The notes beneath the pieces were generated by a model that made no database searches, was not told the DNA's origin, and worked only from the letters and a program-made list of their open reading frames with translations. Below are positions 33,886-43,051 of a DNA stretch of 57,627 bases, one piece after another (the first letter of the stretch is position 1; each line of letters begins with the position of its first letter). The position numbers and the translations under genes were made by a program. Source of the stretch: Cellvibrionales bacterium UBA1963 (GTDB lineage: Bacteria; Pseudomonadota; Gammaproteobacteria; Pseudomonadales; UBA7434); assembly GCA_002336035.1 (NCBI GenBank), contig DDED01000177.1, forward strand, positions 1 to 57,627, written 5' to 3'.

Positions 33886-35799
33886 CTACGGTTGATACCA
33901 AATCGCAGAGGTGTAAGCTCTCTCTTGCGTAGTGGCTGATACTCCATTTGGTAACGACTGGTTAAAATTAACTGCATCATAGGTAGTCCATCGGGGCGTT
34001 GGAATTTCTAATACTCGCGCATAATAAAAAGCCGCTTGCTGGGGATTAAAATCTGGGTCTGTCCAGCGCGTTGCCAATGCCACTTCACCAATACTGTTTT
34101 TAAAGTCAGCAGTTTTTACGTTGACTGTATTGCCTACCAAACGCCTAACGCGACCGTTACGCTTGATACGACGATTATCAGATACAGCGACATCATAAAT
34201 ACGTTCATGTAATTGTCCATCAACGGATTGCCAGCCCTTAATGACTTGAATACGGTCTAAATTTGCACCTTTAGGATCTTTTAATGCGCTTAGCATAAAA
34301 ACGGGAGCGTCCATAGAAGCGGTTAACTCTCCGCCCATAGGTACGCCGCCGCGATATCCCGCAGCAGCAAAATCAGCATCGTAGAGGTCATCATCGGTGT
34401 AACCAAAACCACCAAAAAATCTAACGGCTATTCGCGGCCCTGTTGAGGCATAAACTTCACGACGCTTAAATGCATCAAATATTGCCGCACGAGTGTTTTC
34501 GGCAGCCCATACAGCCGCATAACCCGAGGCTGCTGATTCACTATTTTTAACAGTCACTAAGGCGCCGCCTTCGCCCTCAGTCGACCAGTCAGCTGATATT
34601 CGTTCAGCTGTTGGACCAACTACCGGCGACTTTCCCCAGAAATTCTTATGATCAGCGGTCGCTAGCCCTGTATGAGAATCAGTGCTACCAATGACACCAA
34701 ATTGATAAGGATTAACACCAACGTCAGCCTTAATAGCTAAGCCACGCTTCAATCCTTCTCGCACATAACTGCCAGCTAACATTTCATTGGTGTAGAGTCG
34801 GTTATTAAAAATATTTCCTTTGTCCCAATTGTCGTAATCAGCAAACTCATCGCCGGGTGAAAGAAATGGGTGCGATTCACTGTCACCTTTAATTTGTGTG
34901 ATCTCAACTACCGGTTCCCAGCGTTTTCGAGTCGAAGCATAAGCTTTACTCATAGGACCCGTTGATGTTTCTACATCAAACATTAATCCTGAGCTCAAAT
35001 TACTGTTATGCGGAATAGCTAGCACTTGCCCGCCCGTTTTATCTTCATAGTCTTGCAAACCATTCCATAATTTTTCTGGGTGGTAGGCGGTCGGATCCAT
35101 CATTGCCGCTATCACACTCACTGGATGCGTTTGCGAGACCTTTTCAGCACCATCACGATACATGACAACACGGTGAAGATTATCGCCATTAGGTGTCGAG
35201 CTCCATTCATAGCCAATAAGGGCGGTGAATTCACCGGGTTGATTATGTCGCTCTGCACTGGCAATAATTTCTTGCCAAGCACTATTAGCTGCACGATTTG
35301 ATGCTGTAGATCCATCAAGTAAAAACATCGCTGCGCTTGATAATGCTACATTTACAGTCTCTATTTGACTGACATTAGCTGGAATAGCATCTAGACCACG
35401 CTCTACGATATTTAACGCCAACTGTAATCGTTGCTCTTGTTGTTGTTCAGCCGTCGGATGACGCAATTGCCAGATAGCACTCATAGTTTCAGCATGATCT
35501 GAGACCAATAGAAAGTCTAACGGCGTTTCTAACTGTGCCGGCTTACCTAAACTCGCCTGCACTACTTCACCTTTGGCAAAACGATAGGCCTCATCTGGCC
35601 CAACTAGTTTATTACCAAATAAAGCAGAGTCACCAGACAATACTGTATGGACGTGTGTGTCACCCCAAAGTAATTGGGTTTGTGATGTAACAACATCAAG
35701 TATTTTGTCAGATTGGCTATAAGCAGAGCTTACTGCCTGCCCGTGAGAATAAAGGCTGAAAAAAATGAGGGAACAGCCGGCTAATTTTTTAAAGACCAT
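33886..35799 (-). CDS. Exported DUF3604 (PHP-like) protein
   Basis: 637 residues with a signal peptide (hydrophobic core about 7-17, probable cut after HGQA). The DUF3604 domain spans nearly all of it. It opens with WGDTHVHT (Asp47, His49, His51), the PHP-like metal-binding start, followed by LLVSDHAE and later STDSHTGLA. The C-terminal half carries TGPRIAVRFFGG. Proteins of this family recur in aromatic and alicyclic catabolic clusters of marine proteobacteria, but I know of no firmly established activity; a periplasmic metal-dependent hydrolase is a guess. AGGT precedes the ATG. Lies 24 nt after the TauD-like gene and 20 nt before the molybdopterin gene. Confidence 0.85.
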   Translation of the reverse strand: MVFKKLAGCSLIFFSLYSHGQAVSSAYSQSDKILDVVTSQTQLLWGDTHVHTVLSGDSALFGNKLVGPDEAYRFAKGEVVQASLGKPAQLETPLDFLLVSDHAETMSAIWQLRHPTAEQQQEQRLQLALNIVERGLDAIPANVSQIETVNVALSSAAMFLLDGSTASNRAANSAWQEIIASAERHNQPGEFTALIGYEWSSTPNGDNLHRVVMYRDGAEKVSQTHPVSVIAAMMDPTAYHPEKLWNGLQDYEDKTGGQVLAIPHNSNLSSGLMFDVETSTGPMSKAYASTRKRWEPVVEITQIKGDSESHPFLSPGDEFADYDNWDKGNIFNNRLYTNEMLAGSYVREGLKRGLAIKADVGVNPYQFGVIGSTDSHTGLATADHKNFWGKSPVVGPTAERISADWSTEGEGGALVTVKNSESAASGYAAVWAAENTRAAIFDAFKRREVYASTGPRIAVRFFGGFGYTDDDLYDADFAAAGYRGGVPMGGELTASMDAPVFMLSALKDPKGANLDRIQVIKGWQSVDGQLHERIYDVAVSDNRRIKRNGRVRRLVGNTVNVKTADFKNSIGEVALATRWTDPDFNPQQAAFYYARVLEIPTPRWTTYDAVNFNQSLPNGVSATTQERAYTSAIWYQP

Positions 35800-35823
35800 A
35801 GTTCATACCTATTAATAATTAAT

Positions 35824-36768
35824 CTATGCGTTTGCTGCTAATTGTCGACCTAATGTATAACCGCCCTCTATTGTGGTTCTATTAATTAACCGCTTTATTC
35901 CTGCTCGAGTACCGGTTGTGCAATGCATCGCTCGCCAATTATCCCATAAAACCATATCGCCGATACGCCAATCATGCCAATAATGAAACTCTGGCCTTCG
36001 AATATGTTCAATCAACTCATGAAGCAGTTGGTCAGATTCAGCTTGTGTCATGCCGACTTTTTCAGGCTCTATTACTCGATCTAAAAATTGCTCAACAATT
36101 TCTAAAATTTTATCGCCTGTCTCTGGATGGGTAACCACCATGGGATAAATCGCGTCAGGAAAATCTGGGAAGCCTACGTCTGAAGGGCTTTTAGGACTAA
36201 ATGGGCCTGGCTCATAACCGCTATTATCGGCAAACCGCCATTTTATTCGCTGCATTTCAAACGTATAAGCCACATCTAAATCAGCGATTTTATTTTTCAG
36301 TTGCTCAGGCAAGGCGCTATAAGCTTTTGCTAAGTCGCCAAACCCCGTCAAACCGTCTTCTTCGGCCACATGCACTGCCGACAAAATAGCACCTCGATTG
36401 GGTTTGCCGGTGTAGTGTAAATCCATGTGCCAGATCAGCCGATTAACGATGGCTTCACCGTCATAATAAGCAGTATTGAATTTGTCTGTCTCACCACCGT
36501 TTTCCAATATAAATAATTCTGGGTACTCTGATGAAGTAGTGGCTTTAAGCGGATGCATCTCAAGCGGCCCAAAAATACGGCTAAAATCAATCAAACTTTC
36601 GGGCGTAATGTCAGGCTGATCACGAAAAACTACAATGCCGTGCTCTAACCAAATTGCATGAAGTTGAGATTTTATTTCCTCACTAATGGGTTGATTAATA
36701 TCAAGGCCAGACACCTCAACCCCAACGTTATTTAGTTTCTGAATTGTTAATTCATTATTCTTTTCCAT
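35824..36768 (-). CDS. TauD/TfdA-family 2-oxoglutarate dioxygenase
   Basis: 314 residues. Iron triad His114-x-Asp116 (WHMDLHYTG) and His282 (RAMHCTTG); the 2OG-binding Arg297 is in INRTTIEG. Members include taurine dioxygenase (desulfonation) and 2,4-D dioxygenase (ether cleavage). The substrate here is unknown, but the neighbouring sulfotransferase, DUF3604 protein and alcohol dehydrogenase suggest oxidation of an exogenous organic compound rather than taurine. A 130-nt gap upstream holds heptamer repeats and a candidate promoter, so this gene may begin its own transcript. Confidence 0.88.
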   Translation of the reverse strand: MEKNNELTIQKLNNVGVEVSGLDINQPISEEIKSQLHAIWLEHGIVVFRDQPDITPESLIDFSRIFGPLEMHPLKATTSSEYPELFILENGGETDKFNTAYYDGEAIVNRLIWHMDLHYTGKPNRGAILSAVHVAEEDGLTGFGDLAKAYSALPEQLKNKIADLDVAYTFEMQRIKWRFADNSGYEPGPFSPKSPSDVGFPDFPDAIYPMVVTHPETGDKILEIVEQFLDRVIEPEKVGMTQAESDQLLHELIEHIRRPEFHYWHDWRIGDMVLWDNWRAMHCTTGTRAGIKRLINRTTIEGGYTLGRQLAANA

Positions 36769-36790
36769 AGTGATGTACGCCCTATTATTT

Positions 36791-36819
36791 ATTATATTAT
36801 CGTCACATGTCCGCGATAA
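36791..36819 (-). promoter_or_regulatory. Candidate promoter of the TauD-like gene
   Basis: On the minus strand TATAAT (36796-36791) lies 17 nt after TTATCG (36819-36814), which overlaps the first copy of the heptamer tandem repeat. The -10 is consensus and the -35 weak, which would suit an activator binding the repeats. It is 23 nt upstream of the start codon. Confidence 0.35.
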
Positions 36820-36837
36820 GCGATAAGCGATAAGCGA
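36813..36837. repeat. Heptamer tandem repeat (GCGATAA x3.6)
   Basis: Three exact copies of GCGATAA at 36813-36833 followed by GCGA. They lie in the only sizeable gap of the minus-strand catabolic run, overlapping and upstream of the candidate TauD promoter. It could be a helically near-phased binding site or slippage DNA. Confidence 0.6.
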
Positions 36838-36898
36838 CTAAAGATCAAGCCTCGCTTGTAATGAAGGATAAAAGAACTATCCGACGGCAATACTCGGC

Positions 36899-38152
36899 TT
36901 ATAAATCGCTTTTTTCAGGTTCAAAGGTTGTCACTGATAACATCGCAATAGCAACCATTAAAATGACTATACCCACTTGGTAGATTACGTCAAACGAACC
37001 CGCTTTGCTACTGAGCAAACCGGCCAAAGGAATAACTGTGAGTGAAAAAGGCAAACCCATCAAACCGTAAATACCGATGACACGGCCAGCAATAGCTCGA
37101 CCAAAGCGAGAGCCTGCAGAATTCGGTTGCATCGGCATAAATGCACCTACGCCTAGGCCAACTGACGCAGCAGCAGCAAGACTTACAAGATAACCCGGGT
37201 GACTCAGGTAAACCATGAACCCGAGTATGATAATCAACTGCGACGCTATTAACACTCGCTTAGGACCGATTCGATCAGCAATTAGTCCGGCACTGATACT
37301 GCCAATGATGCTGGCAAAAGAAATAGCCGATATAGCATAAGCCGCTTGAATCTTACCAACACCCGTTGATTCTAAAAATGGCACTATATAAGTACCATTA
37401 GCCAATGAAACCATGCTCATCATACCAAACGCGGTAGCAGTAAACCAAAGATCTCGACTACCAAGAGCCAGCTTAAAATCAGCGTCATCTTCTTCACTGC
37501 AATCGGCATCTGCCGCACTAGCATTGACTTTTAAACCATCCGGAAACTGACCCACATCCTCGGGAGTTCGGGTAACGCCAAAAGCAATCGCAACAAAAGC
37601 GATGCCACCTACGACGTAGGACAATGTCTGTAAAGCAAAACGCCAATCGTTGTCTACCGAGCCATTCGCCATTAACCATGCAGTTGCTGGCGGCAACCAC
37701 AATCCACCTATGGCTAAACCGACTGCCAATATTGATAAGGCCGTGGCCCGGCGCTCAATAAACCAATTAGTCACAATACCATTACACGGGACCATTCCGT
37801 GAATAACAACGCCTAGCGACGTAATGAGCATCCCAAGCGCAAGCAGAGCACCCGAATTTACACGCGTCATAATAGCGATGCCAAGGACCATTAATACTAC
37901 GCCCAAAAGCATCACCGGTTTTATGGGGCCTTTGTCAGTGAGCTTCCCAAGAATGGGTGCGGTAAGTCCCACCATTAACATGAAAATTGATATGCCCATG
38001 CCAACCACGGCTAAATCGAGGCCGAAATCGTCTGCAACGGTTGAGTAGACGACCCCAAAGGTATTCACTAATGCCATGCTTAATGACACGACAAACGCCA
38101 AAACGATACACACTCGCCAACCACTAAATGCTTGCTGATCTATATTGATCAA
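36899..38152 (-). CDS. MFS transporter, probably carboxylate or xenobiotic uptake
   Basis: 417 residues with about twelve hydrophobic segments and the MFS loop motif GKLTDKGPIKP after helix 2 (ADRIGPKR in the second half). This resembles the monocarboxylate/oxalate-formate antiporter-like branch of the family. The start is a TTG at 38152 with AAGGA 9-10 nt upstream; the next Met is inside helix 1, so the TTG is preferred. Embedded between the alcohol dehydrogenase (24 nt) and the TauD gene, it is the obvious importer or exporter for the pathway, but the substrate cannot be read from sequence. Confidence 0.88.
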   Translation of the reverse strand: MINIDQQAFSGWRVCIVLAFVVSLSMALVNTFGVVYSTVADDFGLDLAVVGMGISIFMLMVGLTAPILGKLTDKGPIKPVMLLGVVLMVLGIAIMTRVNSGALLALGMLITSLGVVIHGMVPCNGIVTNWFIERRATALSILAVGLAIGGLWLPPATAWLMANGSVDNDWRFALQTLSYVVGGIAFVAIAFGVTRTPEDVGQFPDGLKVNASAADADCSEEDDADFKLALGSRDLWFTATAFGMMSMVSLANGTYIVPFLESTGVGKIQAAYAISAISFASIIGSISAGLIADRIGPKRVLIASQLIIILGFMVYLSHPGYLVSLAAAASVGLGVGAFMPMQPNSAGSRFGRAIAGRVIGIYGLMGLPFSLTVIPLAGLLSSKAGSFDVIYQVGIVILMVAIAMLSVTTFEPEKSDL

Positions 38153-38176
38153 AATAATTTTTCCTTAGCTAATTAT

Positions 38177-39286
38177 CTATGCGCCAACTTTCATTACAGT
38201 ACGAATTTCACGACCATGGTGAAGGTCATCAAAAGCTTCGTTAATTTCTTCTAACGGGCGTGTTCTACCCACCATCGATGCTAAATCCAGTTGTTCATTT
38301 TGGTAAGCTGACATCATTCGCGGAATATCAAACGTAGAATTACATGAGCCCAACAAACAGCCACAGAGTTTCTTTTCCATTGAAGTGAAAATCACCACGT
38401 TATCTATTGTCACACCTTGCTCGATCGGTGGCGCACCGACACATACGGTCATCCCCCCTGCTCGACTGGCCTGAATACCCTGTTCAATTAATACTGCCAG
38501 ACCTGCTGTTTCAAATGAATAGTCAACGCCTATGTTGTCGGTTAGTGTCATACAAACAGCAACTACGTCCTCTGCATTTGGGTCAATAGTATGCGTAGCG
38601 CCTAAACGCATTGCTAACTCACGACGCTCAGGCAAGGGATCTGACACAATGATTTTACTTGCCGAAGCTAATTTAGCACCCTGAACAGTCGCTAAACCAA
38701 TGCCTCCTAACCCCAAAATCAAGGTCGTTGCGCCCGCCTCTACATCAGCGGTATTTAATACTGCACCAACACCTGTTTGCATTGCACAGCCAACCACGCA
38801 AGCAATATCTAATGGAATATCCTGCGCTATTTTAATTGCACCAGTGCTTGGACAGACCACCTGTTCAGCTAACGATGCAACGCCAACGCCTTTTAAAATT
38901 TCTTTACCCTGCCGCGACAAACCGGTGACACCATCGTGTAGACGATTAGTCATGATACTCTGACCATTAGTACACAATGAGTGATCAGAACGCTGGCAGT
39001 AGTAGCAGGTTCCACATGGTGGAACAGGAGTTAACACCACATGATCACCAACTGCCAAATGACGAACTCCAGGCCCTATCGACTCAATGACACCGGCAGC
39101 TTCATGACCTACGATGATCGGTCCCGCTAAAGGGCCCATCGCACCCGATATAACGCTATAATCGGAGTGACATAAACTACAATAAGCAACGTTTACTCTT
39201 ATCTCGCCAGCCCTCGGTTCAATAATATCAACATCATCAACCACTTCGATGGGTTTACCTTGCTCAAACAATACAGCTGCTTTCAT
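38177..39286 (-). CDS. Zinc-dependent alcohol dehydrogenase (class III-like MDR)
   Basis: 369 residues. Catalytic zinc ligands Cys39 (CHSD) and His61 (GHE); structural zinc Cys91, Cys94, Cys97 and Cys105. The NAD-binding fold has GLGGIGLATV. The long form with structural zinc and the CHSD motif is that of class III/aryl-alcohol or NDMA-type dehydrogenases. Likely oxidises an alcohol produced by the dioxygenase or another oxygenase of the cluster. Lies 43 nt after the sulfotransferase gene. Confidence 0.92.
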   Translation of the reverse strand: MKAAVLFEQGKPIEVVDDVDIIEPRAGEIRVNVAYCSLCHSDYSVISGAMGPLAGPIIVGHEAAGVIESIGPGVRHLAVGDHVVLTPVPPCGTCYYCQRSDHSLCTNGQSIMTNRLHDGVTGLSRQGKEILKGVGVASLAEQVVCPSTGAIKIAQDIPLDIACVVGCAMQTGVGAVLNTADVEAGATTLILGLGGIGLATVQGAKLASASKIIVSDPLPERRELAMRLGATHTIDPNAEDVVAVCMTLTDNIGVDYSFETAGLAVLIEQGIQASRAGGMTVCVGAPPIEQGVTIDNVVIFTSMEKKLCGCLLGSCNSTFDIPRMMSAYQNEQLDLASMVGRTRPLEEINEAFDDLHHGREIRTVMKVGA

Positions 39287-39329
39287 TTGTCTCTAACCTC
39301 AATCGAATCAGTTAATAAAGTGGCTTATC

Positions 39330-40574
39330 TTAAAGCCCAAACTTGGTTGTGTATTCTGAAAATCTTACCCGCTCACCGGCCTCGGTTAATTCGTAATCAG
39401 CCAGCGTATATTCATGCTTGCCGTGTTTTCCTCTGGGGCTTTCATCAAGATACTGCTGCATTAATTCACGCATATTATCAGGCGCCTGAAGACCAAACTT
39501 ATCGTAAATACCCAGTACTGTTTCAAATGGATGCTTACAAATATCATCAAAATAAATATCATGAAACTGATCTTTATGTGCATCAAGTAAGGCCCTGTCT
39601 CGCATACCTAATTGCAATAATTGATTCCAACTAGTGGCTTGTTCTTCACCAACTAGGCCCGGCACATGTGCTTTGTCAGTAAACATGCCTGACAAGGTCC
39701 AAACAAAACTACAAACAGAGCCAATCACATCAATAGGATTGCGGTGGGTAAACACAATTTGAGCGTCAGGAAATAATTCAAAAATACCAGGTAACGAACT
39801 TAAGTGCCCCGGCGTTTTTAATAGCCAACGGTTAATCGGCCGATGGGCCGGCTCTGTTGCTTGCATCATTTGTAAAAATCGCTTATGAAAACGTAACGCT
39901 GGCTTGGGGTCAGCTTGCATTAACCACTTACGATAGCTTGGAACATACCAAGTTAAGGTAAGGGTAATGCCGTACATCATCTGATGCATATTAGCGACAC
40001 ACTCTTGCGGCATTGTCGCATCCATTTTATGAATAGCATCAAAGCCAGGGGCCATTTTGTACTGCATTTCAAGCTGCTTAGCCATTACTTCAATGCGAGG
40101 ATCATCATCGTAATTATTGGGTTCAGGTCGCGGCAAAGGCGAGTTCACTTCCCAAAATAATGGCGATCGATTACCGGGGTCAGCACCCATTAAACCGTGC
40201 ATTGCTGACGTTCCCGTTCGAGGCAAACCAACAATGAAAATAGGCTTATCAATTTTTTGCTCGGCTTCTTTCGGATGACGTTCAAACCAATCATTTAATT
40301 TTACATAATTGCTTATTAAATTCGTTAGCATGCCACGAGCACCCAGTCGCCCAACCGTATTTAATTTAGCTTCGGTGTTAAGCGCATGAAGTAAAACCTC
40401 TAATCCTCCGGCATCCCAACCCTGCGATGGTCTTTTTAGACCTGTTTCTTTTTCTACTCGCTGAAAAATATCATCTGCGGTTAATGATGGCTGAATCCCC
40501 ACTTTAGCAAGTACAGAACCCACGCCATTAATAAATTTAATGGGTAAGGGGCGGTATGGAATATTTCGACTCAT
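39330..40574 (-). CDS. PAPS-dependent sulfotransferase family protein
   Basis: 414 residues from the ATG at 40574; an in-frame extension to 40682 would overlap the neighbouring gene and has no signal. The 5'-phosphosulfate loop IVGLPRTGTSAMH lies at about 114-126. The 3'-phosphate motif is VFTHRNPIDVIGS, preceded by WLLKTPGHL, as in the bacterial Sulfotransfer_3 family. It would transfer sulfate from PAPS to a hydroxyl. A sulfotransferase in a degradation cluster is odd: it may activate a hydroxylated substrate for elimination, protect against a toxic phenol or sterol, or have a different role. Confidence 0.88.
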   Translation of the reverse strand: MSRNIPYRPLPIKFINGVGSVLAKVGIQPSLTADDIFQRVEKETGLKRPSQGWDAGGLEVLLHALNTEAKLNTVGRLGARGMLTNLISNYVKLNDWFERHPKEAEQKIDKPIFIVGLPRTGTSAMHGLMGADPGNRSPLFWEVNSPLPRPEPNNYDDDPRIEVMAKQLEMQYKMAPGFDAIHKMDATMPQECVANMHQMMYGITLTLTWYVPSYRKWLMQADPKPALRFHKRFLQMMQATEPAHRPINRWLLKTPGHLSSLPGIFELFPDAQIVFTHRNPIDVIGSVCSFVWTLSGMFTDKAHVPGLVGEEQATSWNQLLQLGMRDRALLDAHKDQFHDIYFDDICKHPFETVLGIYDKFGLQAPDNMRELMQQYLDESPRGKHGKHEYTLADYELTEAGERVRFSEYTTKFGL

Positions 40575-40626
40575 AGGGCAGTTATTCTCAATCTCCAGCA
40601 AAGATTCATTGCTGCATAAGGGGTTA

Positions 40627-42231
40627 TTATTTAGGAATAGCGACCTGAAGACCACCAACCGGCATTGTCTGTTGCATACCATCAGGTAAAAACCAATTCA
40701 CAATGGGAGCTAACGGCTTGAAACCAGATGACATCGCAGCACCTAACGGACTTAATATAGTGCCGTTTGCCATAACCGGTGTGGTATTCGATGAATCATC
40801 TGGCATGCTGACTACATTCCTAAAAGCCACGCCCGTCTCTTTATTAAAAGCAACTAAATAATTAGCAACTGGCACAACAATTGTTCGCCCAACCCAGAAC
40901 TTATATCCATAGGCAACTGGCACTACAATTGCATCTTCAGTGACCGTTGGAATGCCATTACCGCTAGCTTGAGGCGCCCCTAATATAAATCCCGATGGCA
41001 GTGTTTCACTGGCTAATTGATCGGCATTAGAAGACCACTTAACCTTACCAGTATCACCGTGAATAGCCATCATGGTGGGATTAGGATAAGCTTGCAAAAC
41101 AATGACGGTACCCTCTAAGTCAACAACCGCTGAACCTGCGGTGGCGGCTGTCTTCGCACGCCAAACAATATCGCCTGTCGCGGCATCAATACTGTATAAA
41201 TACCCCTCTTCATCACTGACGTAAACAAAGTTATCATCATTTGAGGTGGCAGGACTAGAACCACTGCCAATACCAAAATCTGTAGCAAATGCTATTTCGA
41301 TCACGATACCCTGCTCGGTGGTAATTAAATCTAAGCCGTAAAGGCGACCTAAACTTGGCTCTGTTGAGGTGGCTGCTACAAATACTCGACCCGTTTTTTG
41401 ACTGACAGCAGGCGTATTCATTGAACGCATCGAACCGCCAAACAGCAGCTGCCAACTCCATTCCCGAATACGCGGATCAAGCATACCATCTCCCCATAGG
41501 CTATCAGGCTGTTTAACCACTTCTGAGTACGGTGACAATAAACCTGGCAAGCGCATCGGTTGATTTAATACGCGACCATCGTCTCGGCCCCAAATGACAA
41601 CATCACCAAAATTAGTCACGCCTAGCACGTGGCCTTCAACCGTAAAAACTGGCGTCGTTAACGCATTAATGGGCAATTCAGGATCAGGCTGCCAATCACC
41701 CGCCCCCGCTAACGGTAATGGCACAGTCCACTTTGAAGAACCATCGGAATGAAACGCGAACATTTGATTGCAATCACCCAGATAAAGATCGCCCTCAGCA
41801 TCGACAATGACATTGGATAGAACCGCACAAGGGTCAACGCCATTTTCAGCATCTGACCACGGCTCCGCTTGCCAGAGTAGCTCACCCTCTATGGAAAAAG
41901 CATGCAGATTACTTTGGCCTGCAGCAAGACCTGAGGTTTGGTAAAAGCGGCTTTTATCGGGGCTAATAGAAGGAGCAATCAATAACGATACGCCCTCTAA
42001 GGCTGACCAAGTGCGATACTCATCATGCAGGTATGCGCCCCGAGCTTGGTCGCGGTTGCCAGGCCCTTGATGCAAGGTTGACCAACCACCACCAGAGTAT
42101 GCAGGCGCCTCTGCAGAGGCAAGTCCGTTTAAGGGAGTAGCACGTTGAGCATGAGCCGAATAACTCAAGCAACTAAAAGAAAAAAAAGATATCAATAACA
42201 ATTGGTTAAAAATAAACCTGGCAATGCGCAT
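40627..42231 (-). CDS. Exported PQQ-type beta-propeller protein
   Basis: 534 residues with a clear signal peptide (hydrophobic 8-25, cut near AHA-Q29). Repeats of the quinoprotein beta-propeller type include VYVSDEEGYLYSIDAATGDIVW and LVAFNKETGVAF, so an eight-bladed-like fold is likely. There is no CxxCH heme motif and no disulfide-ring CC pair, so it may not be a PQQ enzyme itself; BamB-like or sensor-like roles are possible. AGGAG lies upstream of the ATG. It is the first gene of the minus-strand catabolic run, which suggests that the promoter is just upstream near 42.3 kb. Confidence 0.8.
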   Translation of the reverse strand: MRIARFIFNQLLLISFFSFSCLSYSAHAQRATPLNGLASAEAPAYSGGGWSTLHQGPGNRDQARGAYLHDEYRTWSALEGVSLLIAPSISPDKSRFYQTSGLAAGQSNLHAFSIEGELLWQAEPWSDAENGVDPCAVLSNVIVDAEGDLYLGDCNQMFAFHSDGSSKWTVPLPLAGAGDWQPDPELPINALTTPVFTVEGHVLGVTNFGDVVIWGRDDGRVLNQPMRLPGLLSPYSEVVKQPDSLWGDGMLDPRIREWSWQLLFGGSMRSMNTPAVSQKTGRVFVAATSTEPSLGRLYGLDLITTEQGIVIEIAFATDFGIGSGSSPATSNDDNFVYVSDEEGYLYSIDAATGDIVWRAKTAATAGSAVVDLEGTVIVLQAYPNPTMMAIHGDTGKVKWSSNADQLASETLPSGFILGAPQASGNGIPTVTEDAIVVPVAYGYKFWVGRTIVVPVANYLVAFNKETGVAFRNVVSMPDDSSNTTPVMANGTILSPLGAAMSSGFKPLAPIVNWFLPDGMQQTMPVGGLQVAIPK

Positions 42232-42308
42232 AGCGAGTTTTGCTCCTTTTGAATCATCTAATAGCCACGCCCAATAAAGGGTCAGTAATCAGTCATAAGC
42301 TGGTTTGC

Positions 42309-42314
42309 TATAAT
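42309..42314 (+). promoter_or_regulatory. Near-symmetric -10 element (CTATAATAG)
   Basis: TATAAT on the plus strand; the minus strand reads TATTAT across almost the same bases, so this spot could serve either direction. On the plus side it precedes a 13-codon ORF with a good ribosome binding site. On the minus side it would precede the beta-propeller gene by about 80 nt. No good -35 in either direction. Confidence 0.3.
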
Positions 42315-42346
42315 AGGCGTTATTAACAACAACGGGAGTGACTATT

Positions 42347-42388
42347 ATGCAATATCCACATCAAAATAACGCCCGAGTCATCGCCTAA
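42347..42388 (+). CDS. 13-codon ORF with canonical ribosome binding site
   Basis: ATG at 42347 is preceded by GGGAG at 8-nt spacing and by TATAAT 33 nt upstream. It codes MQYPHQNNARVIA and stops at 42386. I do not recognise it. It could be a leader peptide or microprotein, or the remnant of a gene start truncated when the region was rearranged. It ends 25 nt before the 3' end of the convergent NUDIX gene. Confidence 0.25.
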   Translation: MQYPHQNNARVIA

Positions 42389-42413
42389 GAGAATAGTAGC
42401 GACGGTGTCCAAG

Positions 42414-42893
42414 CTACGAAGATACGTTCGCCAAGAAATCCTTAAGCGCCAAACCCGTGCCCATGTCCCAAGGAACAATGTCCTTTTTTTCAATTAATTT
42501 ATAAGCGTCAAGCTCTTCATTTAAAATAATGTCGCCTTCGGCGATGAGATGGTAAGCAATAATCACTTGGTTCATCTGTTCAAAACCATAAGCGCCAACC
42601 AAACTTTGGCTGATAACCGATAGATTTAACTCTTCTTTAGTCTCGCGAACCATCGCTTCAGCAGGATCTTCACCCTGTTCTAAAAAGCCAGTAATCACTG
42701 AAAAATATTCTTTCGGCCAAGCAACATTATGCGCCATAACAATTTTACCCTCAATCTCAACAATGCCCGCCACCACCGGTGTAGGATTTTGCCAATACAC
42801 ATAATCACAGTTTTGCGACTGGCAAGCTAAACGGGAAACACCGTCCATTTCTCGATTAATCATGTCGGCTTTGCATTGAGGGCAATATTTCAT
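42414..42893 (-). CDS. NUDIX hydrolase with zinc ribbon
   Basis: 159 residues from the ATG at 42893 (AGG 8 nt upstream; longer frame to 42923 less likely). N-terminal zinc ribbon with Cys4, Cys7 and two later cysteines (CPQCKAD...CQSQNC), then the Nudix box GFLEQGEDPAEAMVRETKEE. The arrangement resembles NudC-like/ADP-ribose-type pyrophosphatases, but it lacks the long N-terminal domain of NudC. Housecleaning of nucleotide derivatives is likely. It stands between the two divergent catabolic runs. Confidence 0.9.
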   Translation of the reverse strand: MKYCPQCKADMINREMDGVSRLACQSQNCDYVYWQNPTPVVAGIVEIEGKIVMAHNVAWPKEYFSVITGFLEQGEDPAEAMVRETKEELNLSVISQSLVGAYGFEQMNQVIIAYHLIAEGDIILNEELDAYKLIEKKDIVPWDMGTGLALKDFLANVSS

Positions 42894-43051
42894 AGTGATA
42901 CCTGTTGAGAATAAACAAATCAATCAATTAAAGTGAAAAAGTAAGCCATAAGAAGTTGAATGCAAAAAACTGGTTTATTACATTCATCTCATGATAAAAA
43001 AATAATTATAGCCCTATTATGGCTGATAAATAACTGACGAGAACGATCACT

